Assembly (NCBI GenBank): GCA_050949175.1
Contig: JBMNFG010000009.1
Coordinates: 186,001-250,000, forward strand
Reading direction: 5' to 3'
DNA: 64,000 nt
Source: UBA4971 sp900019985
Lineage (GTDB): Bacteria > Bacillota > SHA-98 > UBA4971
Numbering within the stretch: position 1 is the stretch's first letter; every line of letters begins with the position of its first letter. This document shows, piece by piece, positions 41,427-49,880 of the stretch. The position numbers and the translations under genes were made by a program. Below the pieces are notes generated by a model. It was given only the letters and a program-made list of their open reading frames with translations. It made no database searches and was not told the origin of the DNA.

Positions 41427-42605
41427 GTGGGTAATCAACGAACCCTCAAAGCTTATGAATGGATAATTGGTATCCTGGGCCTTATAATCCTCGCATGGAT
41501 AGCAGCAACTCAAGAGCTGGAGAGCAGCTGGCTTTTGGTGGGATGCTGGGCGTTGTCCTATCTTCTTTTCTCTGATAAGGCCGTCTTCTTAACAGCAGAC
41601 GCAGCCTTTATGCCAGGTTATCCTCTTGTGATTGCTGCTCTTTCCACAACAGGGCTTCCAGGTGCCGCGTGGTTGATTTTGACTTCGTTTCTCTGGCACG
41701 GTATTCGTAACCGCAGCCAAATTCCTCGGATTTCCTTCAATATGGGTAGTGTAGCTATTGCGCTGCTCGCTGCCAATGGCATCATGGTAGCTTTCTGGGG
41801 AACCTCCAACCTTTTAGAGCCATTATCTTTTCAAGGTTTGCTTAGAGGACTTGTAATGATTCTCACATATCACGTGGTTCTAACTGCTGCTCATAGTTTG
41901 TTTTCGTATATTACCGATCCTGAACTTCGGTTTACAGCAAGGTTAACAAGCTCTTTGAAAAAGAGCGTGCGCTGGTTTGTGCCAAGCTACTATTTTTTCT
42001 CGCTCCTTCTGATTCAGCTTGCCCAGACAGGCGGTATTGTTGCGATTCTATTCTTCCTTTCTGCTATTTACGCTCTATGGAGACAGTTCTATCTGTCCCA
42101 TGCCTATGAGCAAGAATCGGTTCGAGCTGCAACAGACTCTCTCACCGGTGTTGCCAACAGGGAGGGGTTCAGACGTTACCTTAGCAGGACACTGAGTCCG
42201 GACAAGCTTCCTGCCGCTGTCTTGTTTGTTGATATTGACGATTTTAAGAGCCTTAACGATAGGTTCGGACATGAGTTCGGAGACAGGGCTCTTTGTACCG
42301 TAGCATCTACTTTGAGAAAGTCAGTCCGGGAAGAAGACTTGATTGTCAGGTGGGGCGGGGAAGAGTTTATCGTATTTCTGTGGAACACCTCTCTCGAGCA
42401 GGCGCTTTCTATTGCGGAAAGGATTTGCGGGTCAGTCAGGGAGTGTAAGCTGCCTTTCGACGCTGAGATAACTGTGAGTATCGGATGCTCCGGCACAAAT
42501 AACGTTGATGAGGTATCAAGGCTGGTATATGAAGCCGACCATGCCCTCTACCGGGCTAAACATGAAGGGAAAAACCGGGTATACGTAGCAGCTGCTTCTG
42601 AGTAA
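41427..42605 (+). CDS. membrane-bound diguanylate cyclase (GGDEF domain)
   Basis: 392 residues from GTG 41427, with GGAGGG (41414-41419) 7 bases before it; GTG 41406 in frame is an alternative. The first 210 residues hold about seven hydrophobic helices with no recognised sensor signature. The GGDEF domain begins DSLTGVANREGFRRYL, has the metal site VDIDDFKSLNDRFGHEFGD and the active loop RWGGEEF. The product-inhibition motif RxxD (REED) stands five residues before GGEEF. It should make cyclic di-GMP in response to a membrane signal. Two 19-bp-period arrays and an inverted-repeat promoter surround it. Confidence 0.92.
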   Translation: MGNQRTLKAYEWIIGILGLIILAWIAATQELESSWLLVGCWALSYLLFSDKAVFLTADAAFMPGYPLVIAALSTTGLPGAAWLILTSFLWHGIRNRSQIPRISFNMGSVAIALLAANGIMVAFWGTSNLLEPLSFQGLLRGLVMILTYHVVLTAAHSLFSYITDPELRFTARLTSSLKKSVRWFVPSYYFFSLLLIQLAQTGGIVAILFFLSAIYALWRQFYLSHAYEQESVRAATDSLTGVANREGFRRYLSRTLSPDKLPAAVLFVDIDDFKSLNDRFGHEFGDRALCTVASTLRKSVREEDLIVRWGGEEFIVFLWNTSLEQALSIAERICGSVRECKLPFDAEITVSIGCSGTNNVDEVSRLVYEADHALYRAKHEGKNRVYVAAASE

Positions 42606-42640
42606 CGGAGTTCGCTGCAATTGTTGCTTTTTTCCATGTT

Positions 42641-42991
42641 TTCAGTGACTTGCAGGCTCTTCATTGGGCTGCAAGTTTTTCATTAGGTTACGGGTTTTTC
42701 ACCAAGTTACAGGTTTATTGCTGGGTTGCGAGTTTTTCATTGAGTTGCGAGCGTGTCATTGGGTTATGAGTGTGCAATCGGATTGGGCTGCCTGTATTGC
42801 ATTAAGCTACCTGCATCGCATTAGACCACCTGTATTGAATAGGGTTGCATGTATTGTATCACCTTGGATTACCTGCATTGTGTTGGATTCACTGTATTGT
42901 ATTGGATGCTTTGTGTAGTATGGGGGTACCTGCATTTTATTGGGTTTCGTGTATTGCATTGGATTGCCTGCACTGTGCTGGGTTATGCATG
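42641..42991. repeat. tandem array of about eighteen 19-bp units
   Basis: Degenerate head-to-tail units, nearly all 19 bases (others 20, 22 and 24). The first part reads TTCATTGGGTTGCGAGTTT and the second TTGCATTGGATTGCCTGTA. The T(T)-ATTGGGTT core is shared. The open frames here are repetitive and unlikely to be genes. The period equals that of the arrays on the other side of the GGDEF gene but the consensus differs. Confidence 0.75.
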
Positions 42992-43007
42992 CTACAATGA
43001 TAATGGT

Positions 43008-43044
43008 AAAAAATCCTGCCCTGGATTTGCGGGCAGGATTTTTT
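43008..43044. terminator. bidirectional rho-independent terminator
   Basis: A6-TCCTGCCC (43008-43021) and GGGCAGGA-T6 (43031-43044) form a perfect 14-bp stem with a 9-base loop. It can stop transcripts from the GGDEF side and from the glycogen phosphorylase on the minus strand. Confidence 0.9.
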
Positions 43045-43063
43045 CTGATCAGGATGTCTTCCA

Positions 43064-43223
43064 TTGACTTCCCGGCATTACCGGAAGGCAACACTCGTAT
43101 GGCCGGTGGTCTCACGGTGACATGCCTAGGCAGGCATATACCTTTGACTTTCGAGCATTGCCGGTAGTCAACATTCGTATGGCCGGCAATCTCACGGTGA
43201 CATACCTAGGCAGGCATACACCT
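43064..43223. repeat. two tandem 80-bp copies at the 3-prime end of glgP
   Basis: Copy one is 43064-43143 and copy two 43144-43223, agreeing at roughly 84 percent of positions by eye. Copy two contains the last codons and the stop of the phosphorylase gene. The other is a diverged duplicate lying downstream. Each contains the palindrome TGCCTAGGCA or a near copy and a conserved CTCACGGTGACAT. Confidence 0.75.
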
Positions 43224-44879
43224 TGTATTGTTAGCCAGCACTGCTATTTGCTTTGACGCTGCAGTAGGAATATACAGCCTGCTGTAGTACTCCTCCACCA
43301 TCCTGTCTGATGAGAACTGCTCTCTTATATCTCTTATGCTGTTTCTCATCATTTGAACCCATCTATCCGGGTTACCATAGTAGGTGGGCAGGACCTCGGA
43401 AAACAGCGTCTTGTATAAAGCATCTAGGTCATGGAGGTCCTGGCTTGGCCCTTCGTATCCGTCTCCGAATTGCCATCCGTTTACCCCGTGCTTACAGGCT
43501 TCCGGCCACCATCCGTCCAAAGTGCTTAGGTTCAGCACTCCGTTCATGGCAGCTTTCATGCCTGAGGTTCCACTTGCTTCATTGGGGCGACGCGGGTTGT
43601 TCAACCACACATCGCATCCGCGCGTCAGCATACGGCCTACTTCCATGTCATAGTCAGGCACAAATACTACGCTGTTGGGATACCTCTTAGTCATTTGCAC
43701 GAGATTGGCCACGATGTCTTTGCCTGCTCCATCCATGGGATGCGCCTTTCCCGAGAAAACCAGCTGGATCTCGCCGGATCTCAGGTAAGGCTCGATAACA
43801 TCCAGCTTACGGAAGATTAAGTCGCTACGCTTGTAGGGAGCGGCTCTCCTGGCAAATCCTATGAGGATTTTGCCGGGATTCAAGGTTATTCCGCACCTTG
43901 CATGGACTTCAGAGAGCAGGGCGAGTTTTGCCTGCATATGTGCGGCCCACAAATTGCCGCCGCTATCGTAAGCCTGCTGCACTGTTCCATCTTGCCATGT
44001 GGCCGGATGGACGCCGTTTGTTATGCTGATAATCGGCGCCTTGCCCGATACGTCCTTCCACATTCTGTTGGAAGTCACTCGGTGAAGTTTTGCTACGGCA
44101 TTGGCGATTCTGGCCAGGCGCAAGCCTGCCACTGTCATATTGAAGGGATCTCCTCCGACACTCGCCATTTGACTCCGGGAATAGCCGTTGTATGCGCCCA
44201 TGTACTGCAAGACGTCATGACTGTGAGCTTCGTTCCCTTCTCTTACAGGTGTATGCGTGGTAAACACCACCTCGTGCCTGGTTAAAGCTATCGCCTGTTC
44301 AAAGCTTAGGCCCATGCCGGCCATTTTCTCTTTGATCAGTTCAATGCCTGCAAGAACAGCGTGCCCTTCATTGAAGTGGTATATATCCACATCGATGCCA
44401 AGGGCGCGCAGTGCCCTTACTCCGCCGACTCCCAGGACGATTTCTTGAGCTATGCGGTCTTCTTCGAATCCGCCGTATAATTGCCCTGTAATCGACTTGT
44501 CTTCATTTTCCGGGAGATGTGTGTCAAGAAGGTACAAAGGTGCGTTCTTGTACTTGTCTACCATCCATATCTTGCACTTGACATCTCGCCCGCGTATCTT
44601 TACGCTTACTGTCTTTCCGGCATCTTTAAGGAAATCATAGGAATAGGATGGATAGATGTCGAACGGCCTACCATCCTGCCCTATCATTTGTTGAGTGTAC
44701 CCCTGTCGCCAGAGGATACCGATTCCAACTACAGGGAGTCCCAGATCACATGCGGACTTCAGATAGTCTCCGGCAAGGATACCAAGACCTCCTGCATAAA
44801 TCTTCAACTCTTCGTGCAACCCGTACTCCATACAGAAATATGCGACCTTTGGCGGCTGCACGGTACTGTTGATGTACAT
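43206..44879 (-). CDS. glgP: alpha-glucan (glycogen) phosphorylase, short GT35 type
   Basis: 557 residues on the minus strand. ATG at 44879 has AGGAGGAGA just upstream; an in-frame GTG at 44894 is within that site. It belongs to the shorter bacterial/archaeal alpha-glucan phosphorylases rather than the 800-residue MalP type. Landmarks: YFCMEYGLHEELKIYAGGLG, FNEGHAVLAG, THTPVREGNEAH, ITNGVHPATW and the PLP lysine in EASGTSGMKAAMNG followed by TLDGWWPE. It releases glucose 1-phosphate from glycogen, for the phosphohexomutase at 38890. Promoter TTGCCC-17-TATAAT lies at 44927-44955. Confidence 0.92.
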   Translation of the reverse strand: MYINSTVQPPKVAYFCMEYGLHEELKIYAGGLGILAGDYLKSACDLGLPVVGIGILWRQGYTQQMIGQDGRPFDIYPSYSYDFLKDAGKTVSVKIRGRDVKCKIWMVDKYKNAPLYLLDTHLPENEDKSITGQLYGGFEEDRIAQEIVLGVGGVRALRALGIDVDIYHFNEGHAVLAGIELIKEKMAGMGLSFEQAIALTRHEVVFTTHTPVREGNEAHSHDVLQYMGAYNGYSRSQMASVGGDPFNMTVAGLRLARIANAVAKLHRVTSNRMWKDVSGKAPIISITNGVHPATWQDGTVQQAYDSGGNLWAAHMQAKLALLSEVHARCGITLNPGKILIGFARRAAPYKRSDLIFRKLDVIEPYLRSGEIQLVFSGKAHPMDGAGKDIVANLVQMTKRYPNSVVFVPDYDMEVGRMLTRGCDVWLNNPRRPNEASGTSGMKAAMNGVLNLSTLDGWWPEACKHGVNGWQFGDGYEGPSQDLHDLDALYKTLFSEVLPTYYGNPDRWVQMMRNSIRDIREQFSSDRMVEEYYSRLYIPTAASKQIAVLANNTRCMPA

Positions 44880-44926
44880 GGCTCTCCTCCTCACGCGGCA
44901 GTTCTATTAGCCCTTCTACCTGCGCA

Positions 44927-44955
44927 ATTATACCCTATACCATGATCCCGGGCAA
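44927..44955 (-). promoter_or_regulatory. promoter of glgP
   Basis: On the minus strand TTGCCC (44955-44950), 17-base spacer, TATAAT (44932-44927). It is about 50 bases from the ATG. Confidence 0.6.
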
Positions 44956-45280
44956 TCGCAAAAATTGACTTGGGGCATCATGGCAACGCTGGGAAATCAT
45001 CCGGCCACCCGGCAAGTCATCGTGGCGGTGTAAGATATCTTCTACTGATAATCAGATATGACCCGTTCAAACAAAAAAGTAGAGTAACAGATAGCATATG
45101 GAAGCAGCCGGGAGAGGGGTGAGGACAGAGATGAGGACAGAGATAAGTTAGATATTCCGGATTCAGCAGGAATTCAGGGCACTATGCTACAATTAAGAAT
45201 AAGAGGACCTTCTGCCCACATCTGTCTTGGGCAGATGTGGTTATGGCAAGACGATTTTCGCTGTAAGGACAGGTGACTCT
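44956..45280. other. divergent intergenic region between glgP and the TGS GTPase
   Basis: About 325 bases without a gene. It holds a 12-base tandem duplication (GAGGACAGAGAT at 45121-45132 and 45133-45144). An extended -10 box TGCTACAAT (45185-45193) probably starts the GTPase transcript. Nothing else is recognised. Confidence 0.5.
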
Positions 45281-46258
45281 ATGCCGGCCAACCTCCCACC
45301 GCAGTATATTGAAGCTGAAGAGGTCTATAGACGCGCGAAGACCGCCGCCGAGAAGATCGCGGCCCTTGAGGATATGCTGGCTGTCATTCCAAAACACAAG
45401 GGCACTGAGAAGCTTCAAGCTGACATAAAGCGCCGGTTGGCAAGACTTCGCGATGAAAGTGAAAAAAAGGCCAAAGCAGGCAGGCGCGATCCCTTTCTCG
45501 TTGAAAGGCACGGCGCCGGACAAGTCGCTGTTGTAGGCTTTCCGAATGTGGGGAAATCCGCTTTGGTCGGTGCGTTCACCAGGGCCAAGGTTGAGGTGGC
45601 TCCATATCCGTTTGCCACTGCTTTTCCCGTGGCAGGGATGATGGAATATGAAGACATCTTGATTCAGCTGGTAGACTTGCCTCCCATAACCGAAGGCGAG
45701 TTTGTGCCCGGGCTTGCAGGTGCCATAAGAAATGCAGATGCACTTTTGATTACCATTGATGCCTCAAGCGATGATTGCCTTGACCAGTTTGACGGGACTC
45801 TCTCGCAATTAAAGGAAAGGAAGATCCTGAGAGACGACATCGTAGAAGGTCTGCACTACCATACTAAAGATACCTGTCTCATCGTTGCTACGAAAATGGA
45901 TATTGAGGGCGCCGAGGACAATCTTGAGCTTATCAATGAATATGCCCCTCCCGGATTTCGCCTTATCAGCGCGTCAGTTGAGCTAAAGGAGACCCTTGAG
46001 CTTCTGAGGAAAGAGATTTTTGACCTTCTTGGCATTATGCGGATTTACAGCAAGAAGCCGGGACACGATCCTGACATGAATCAGCCGTTCATTCTCAAAA
46101 AGGGAGCCACAGTCGTGGATATGGCAGAGGCTGTCCACCGCGACTTTCCGTCCAAGCTGAAAAGCGCACGCGTGTGGGGGTCTGCAAGATTCCCCGGCCA
46201 GGCTGTGCCCAGAGATTATGTTCTTGAAGACAAAGATATTGTGGAGCTCCGTGTGTAG
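45281..46258 (+). CDS. Obg/DRG-like GTPase with C-terminal TGS domain
   Basis: 325 residues from ATG 45281 (AGGACAGGTGA upstream). A helical N-terminus of about 75 residues is followed by the G domain: GFPNVGKSAL (G1), VDLPPI at the G3 position, and ATKMD (G4). The TGS domain at about 260-325 has LKKGATVVDMAEAVHRDFP and ends DKDIVELRV. G3 reads DLPP where most GTPases have DxxG, as in the DRG-like branch. Relatives bind ribosomes or RNA, but this bacterial subgroup has no settled function. It is monocistronic. Confidence 0.88.
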   Translation: MPANLPPQYIEAEEVYRRAKTAAEKIAALEDMLAVIPKHKGTEKLQADIKRRLARLRDESEKKAKAGRRDPFLVERHGAGQVAVVGFPNVGKSALVGAFTRAKVEVAPYPFATAFPVAGMMEYEDILIQLVDLPPITEGEFVPGLAGAIRNADALLITIDASSDDCLDQFDGTLSQLKERKILRDDIVEGLHYHTKDTCLIVATKMDIEGAEDNLELINEYAPPGFRLISASVELKETLELLRKEIFDLLGIMRIYSKKPGHDPDMNQPFILKKGATVVDMAEAVHRDFPSKLKSARVWGSARFPGQAVPRDYVLEDKDIVELRV

Positions 46259-46315
46259 GGTTCCGTTCTCGTAGTGCTTTCAACCGGTGTAGGACCGGTC
46301 AACACGTATTCTACT

Positions 46316-46384
46316 AAAGCCGGTTAAAGTCGGTTAGTGCCAGTTAAGTCGGTTAAAGCCGGTTAGAGCCCGTTCTCGCTGGTT
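46316..46384. repeat. seven tandem 10-base units
   Basis: Units: AAAGCCGGTT, AAAGTCGGTT, AGTGCCAGTT, AAGTCGGTT, AAAGCCGGTT, AGAGCCCGTT, CTCGCTGGTT (10 bases each, one of 9). They lie between the GTPase stop and the DUF2148 gene. The 10-base period puts each GGTT on almost the same helix face. No coding sense is seen in the region 46259-46541. Confidence 0.7.
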
Positions 46385-46541
46385 TGCTGAATCCTTAATC
46401 CTCGCTTCATTCGGTGTTTCCAGCCTTTGTACTACTGCTTTCATTCTCTCCCTTTGGTCCTTTCACTTCTTAAGGCCTCACATAACACTTGGAGGAATTT
46501 ATAGCTTTACGTGGAATGTTACTTCCCGGAGGTGGTATTTG

Positions 46542-47063
46542 ATGAAAGATGCTATAAGAATGGTTGCGGATCTGATGTGTATCGCCGCGAGGACCGCTCC
46601 TAAAGCAGCCGGAAGAGATTATGTAGTAACCGGTGTTGTGGATGGAGATGATCTTTTAAAGCTTGCTGAAGCTATGAATGAATATGGGAAGGCTTCGGGC
46701 AAGATAAATTTTGATCGTGATGGTGCCAATGTTGCCGCAAGTTCCGCTTGTGTCCTGATCGGTTTGAAGAATGCGGATGTTTGTGGTCTTAACTGTGGCG
46801 CATGTGGACATGATAAGTGCGTGGATTTGTCGAGCTTACGTGATGGCTCTGAATTTTCCGGTCCTGTGTGTGCTTGGAGGAGCGTCGACCTTGGTATTGC
46901 CCTTGGCTCGGCAGTGAAGGTTGCATCCATCCACAACATCGATAACAGGATCATGTATCGTATAGGTGTAGTTGCCAAGAAGATGGGCTTCATCGATGCT
47001 GATATCGTAGCCGGCATTCCGTTGTCAGTTACAGGTAAGAACATCTACTTCGGCAGAAGCTAG
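46542..47063 (+). CDS. DUF2148 ferredoxin-like domain protein
   Basis: 173 residues from ATG 46542 after CGGAGGTGG (46528-46536). The cysteine cluster CGLNCGACGHDKC followed by a further Cys (GPVCAWR) suggests an iron-sulfur or zinc site. The rest matches the DUF2148 pattern (TAPKAAGRD near the start, and AKKMGFIDADIVAGIPLSVTGKN at the end, here interrupted for length). The family is common in anaerobic bacteria and archaea and has no assigned function. It is about 100 bases upstream of galT and may be cotranscribed. Confidence 0.85.
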   Translation: MKDAIRMVADLMCIAARTAPKAAGRDYVVTGVVDGDDLLKLAEAMNEYGKASGKINFDRDGANVAASSACVLIGLKNADVCGLNCGACGHDKCVDLSSLRDGSEFSGPVCAWRSVDLGIALGSAVKVASIHNIDNRIMYRIGVVAKKMGFIDADIVAGIPLSVTGKNIYFGRS

Positions 47064-47159
47064 GCTGAAAACCCATATACCGAAGGTCCGTACAGAGATA
47101 AGCTCGGCATACCACAAAAACCCAAAATCCGCACAAAACAGGCTGAAAAGAGGGGTTTT

Positions 47160-48182
47160 ATGGTATCTGAGCTGAGAAGAGATCCTACATCAGGAGCATG
47201 GGTAGCTATTGCGTCTGCCAGAAGCAGACGCCCTTCCGACTTTAAGATCGTTCACGGCGAGCAAAAAACCGGCACATGTCCGTTTTGTCCCGGAAATGAG
47301 CATATGACGCCTCCTGAGGTGCTTGCGCTGGGCAGGGAGGGCCAAGAGCCTGATGTTGAGGGCTGGCAGGTAAGGATCGTGCCGAATAAGTTCCCTGCTT
47401 TCTCCTTGGATTACGAGGATTCAACGGACACAGACATCCCGGCTGACGGTGAGTACGGGCTCTACGTAAGCACTCCTGCAGTAGGGATCCATGAGGTCGT
47501 TGTTGAGTCGCCGGAACATGATTCCACACTCGGAGAACATTCCCAGAAACAGATGGAGGACATACTCTTTGCCATAATCAGCCGTTTCCGTTCTCTCAGA
47601 GAAGATGACCGGCTGAGGTATCTTCAGGCTTTCAAAAACTGGGGGCGTGAAGGAGGGGCATCCCTTTCACATACCCATTGCCAGTTGATTGCCATTCCCA
47701 TCGTGCCTAAGGTAATTCAGGTGGAATTGGACTATGCAAAGCAGTATAAGGACAGGACAGGGAAGTGCCTCTACTGCGACACAGTTGAGAAAGAGATCGA
47801 GATAGGTGAGAGAGTGCTGGAAGAATCCCAGCACTTCCTTGCATTTTGCCCCTATGCATCCAAGTTCCCCTATGAAGCCTGGATTGTCCCGAAACGACAC
47901 AATCAAGCCTTTGAAGAGATCTCCCGGGATGAATTGGCTGATCTTGCCACAATGCTCCATAACGTGGCTCGCATGCTCGAACTGGCATTTGATGACGTCC
48001 CGTACAACATTGTGTGGCATACTGCCCCATGGAAAGGAGATTTTAGCGCATACTATCACTGGCACCTCGAGCTGATTCCGCGCCTTGCAAGAATCGCAGG
48101 GTTCGAACTGGGCACGGGGTACTACATAAATCCGACAGCCCCAGAAGTAGCTGCAGCAGCTTTGCGTGAAAGTGTCTCTTGA
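47160..48182 (+). CDS. galT: galactose-1-phosphate uridylyltransferase
   Basis: 340 residues from ATG 47160 with AGAGGGG upstream. The zinc-binding CPFCPGNE near residue 39, NKFPAF, and the active-site GASLSHTHCQLIA (HxH-Q) are present; the tail has WHLELIPR. It swaps UMP between UDP-glucose and galactose 1-phosphate. Lineage members may also act as UTP-hexose-1-phosphate or ADP-sugar transferases. Placement just before glgA suggests the product nucleotide sugar could feed glycogen. galE is at 229. Confidence 0.92.
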   Translation: MVSELRRDPTSGAWVAIASARSRRPSDFKIVHGEQKTGTCPFCPGNEHMTPPEVLALGREGQEPDVEGWQVRIVPNKFPAFSLDYEDSTDTDIPADGEYGLYVSTPAVGIHEVVVESPEHDSTLGEHSQKQMEDILFAIISRFRSLREDDRLRYLQAFKNWGREGGASLSHTHCQLIAIPIVPKVIQVELDYAKQYKDRTGKCLYCDTVEKEIEIGERVLEESQHFLAFCPYASKFPYEAWIVPKRHNQAFEEISRDELADLATMLHNVARMLELAFDDVPYNIVWHTAPWKGDFSAYYHWHLELIPRLARIAGFELGTGYYINPTAPEVAAAALRESVS

Positions 48183-48264
48183 CACGCAAAGGGCCGCAAA
48201 GGGCCGGACGATGCTGAGTCAGTTGCACCCTGGGCCTGGAGGAACAGGAAGGGGTATCCAGTGA

Positions 48265-49752
48265 ATGAATATCCAAGAGCTTGATGAAACCTACAGAATA
48301 CTCATTGCTTCTCCTGAAGTTGCGCCGTTCGCGAAGACAGGAGGCCTCGCAGATGTGGCAGGCTCCCTCCCGAAAGCCTTGGCTGTAATGGGAAATGATG
48401 TCCGGGTGGTAATGCCGAAATACCGGGGAATCACTGACTATAAAACATTAGGCGATTTTCCGGTACAGGTAGGCCAGAGAAAAGCCACTGCTATCCTCAG
48501 GGAAGGCGTAATTCGGGCAAGGCTCAATGGAATGGAAAGGCTCGTCCCCGTCTATTTCATCGATAACTACCATTACTTCGACAGGGATAACATGTACATG
48601 TATTTTGATGAGGCCGAGCGATTCGCATTCTTCTCCAAGGCAATCCTGGAGATGATAAAGCGCTTAGGCTGGGCGCCTCATGTAATACATTGCAATGACT
48701 GGCAAACCGGAATTGTGCCTCTTCTTCTCCGTGAAAAATACCGCCATGACCCGCTATACCAGGGAATAGCCACTTTGTTTACCATCCATAACCTGAAGTA
48801 CCAAGGGAACTACCCTCGAGAGGTGTTGTCTCTGATCGGTTTGGGAGACGAGTACTTCACTCCTGAGCGCATTGAGTTCTACGGGAACGTAAGCTTTATG
48901 AAAGCGGGAATCGTGTACGCCGATGTGATAAACACAGTCAGCAAAACCTATGCCAAGGAGATCCAAACACCTGTCTACGGCCAGCTTATGGACGGGGTTC
49001 TAAGGTCCAGAGCACAGGACATATACGGCATTGTTAACGGTTTGAATTACCATGAATTCAACCCTGAGACAGATGCGCGCATCTACCGTAATTACGGCAT
49101 AGGCAACTTACACGACAAGATGGAGAACAAGTATGCCTTGCAGCGGGAATTGGACTTGCCGCCCGGGGATGTGCCTCTCATGGGTGTTGTGTCCAGGCTC
49201 GTAGACCAGAAAGGCTTAGACCTCATCGCAGAGATTATTCCTGACCTCATGAGGGAAGACGTCCAGTTCGTTCTTCTCGGGACAGGAGACCCGTATTATG
49301 AAGAGCTGTTCCGCTCTTTCCACCAGGAATATCCAAACAAGATAGCCGTTGAAATCGGGTTTAACGTTGCTTTGGCCCAGCGCATTTATGCTGGGTGTGA
49401 CATGTTCCTGATGCCAAGCCGCTTTGAACCGTGCGGATTGGGGCAGCTTATCAGTATACGCTACGGCACGATTCCCATTGTAAGGAGCACAGGCGGGCTT
49501 GCGGACACTGTCACCAATTACGAACCTGAAAGACGGGCAGGGAACGGATTCACTTTCGCCGAGTATTCAGCTGATGCGCTTAAGGATGCGGTGTTGCGCG
49601 CGATCGCGGTCTACCGGGACAGGAGGATATGGATGTCTTTGGTGGAGAACGCAATGCGCCATGACTTTTCCTGGAACCGTTCAGCAGCTGAGTATATGAG
49701 CGTCTACGGTGTAGCCAGAAACAAACTGGAAGCCCTGGCCTATCCGGCATAA
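48265..49752 (+). CDS. glgA: glycogen synthase (GT5)
   Basis: 495 residues from ATG 48265, 10 bases after GGAAGGGG. The N-terminal donor loop is FAKTGGLADVAGSLP (KTGG), then HCNDWQTGIVPLLL and TIHNLKYQGNYP. The GT-B C-terminal half has SRLVDQKGLDLI, MPSRFEPCGLGQLI and RSTGGLADTV. It elongates alpha-1,4-glucan from ADP-glucose. It pairs with glgP (43206); no branching enzyme or ADP-glucose pyrophosphorylase is in this window. Confidence 0.95.
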   Translation: MNIQELDETYRILIASPEVAPFAKTGGLADVAGSLPKALAVMGNDVRVVMPKYRGITDYKTLGDFPVQVGQRKATAILREGVIRARLNGMERLVPVYFIDNYHYFDRDNMYMYFDEAERFAFFSKAILEMIKRLGWAPHVIHCNDWQTGIVPLLLREKYRHDPLYQGIATLFTIHNLKYQGNYPREVLSLIGLGDEYFTPERIEFYGNVSFMKAGIVYADVINTVSKTYAKEIQTPVYGQLMDGVLRSRAQDIYGIVNGLNYHEFNPETDARIYRNYGIGNLHDKMENKYALQRELDLPPGDVPLMGVVSRLVDQKGLDLIAEIIPDLMREDVQFVLLGTGDPYYEELFRSFHQEYPNKIAVEIGFNVALAQRIYAGCDMFLMPSRFEPCGLGQLISIRYGTIPIVRSTGGLADTVTNYEPERRAGNGFTFAEYSADALKDAVLRAIAVYRDRRIWMSLVENAMRHDFSWNRSAAEYMSVYGVARNKLEALAYPA

Positions 49753-49800
49753 CTTAGTTGAAACTTCCTCCAACCTTACGGCTTGTTTAAGCACGGCCTG

Positions 49801-49830
49801 TTTAAGTGGGACAGAAAGGTATGTTATGAT
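49801..49830 (+). promoter_or_regulatory. promoter of the MFS transporter
   Basis: TTTAAG (49801-49806), 18-base spacer, TATGAT (49825-49830), about 50 bases before the start. Confidence 0.4.
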
Positions 49831-49880
49831 ATTATACAGGCTGTAATAAGCATGCCTTGTAAGGCTGGAGGAATGTTAGT

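Noticed and set aside
42664..43167. Open frames of 72-102 residues on both strands in the third array
   Set aside because: Repeat-driven open frames rich in Cys/Trp/Tyr that change frame with each odd-length unit; no start signals.
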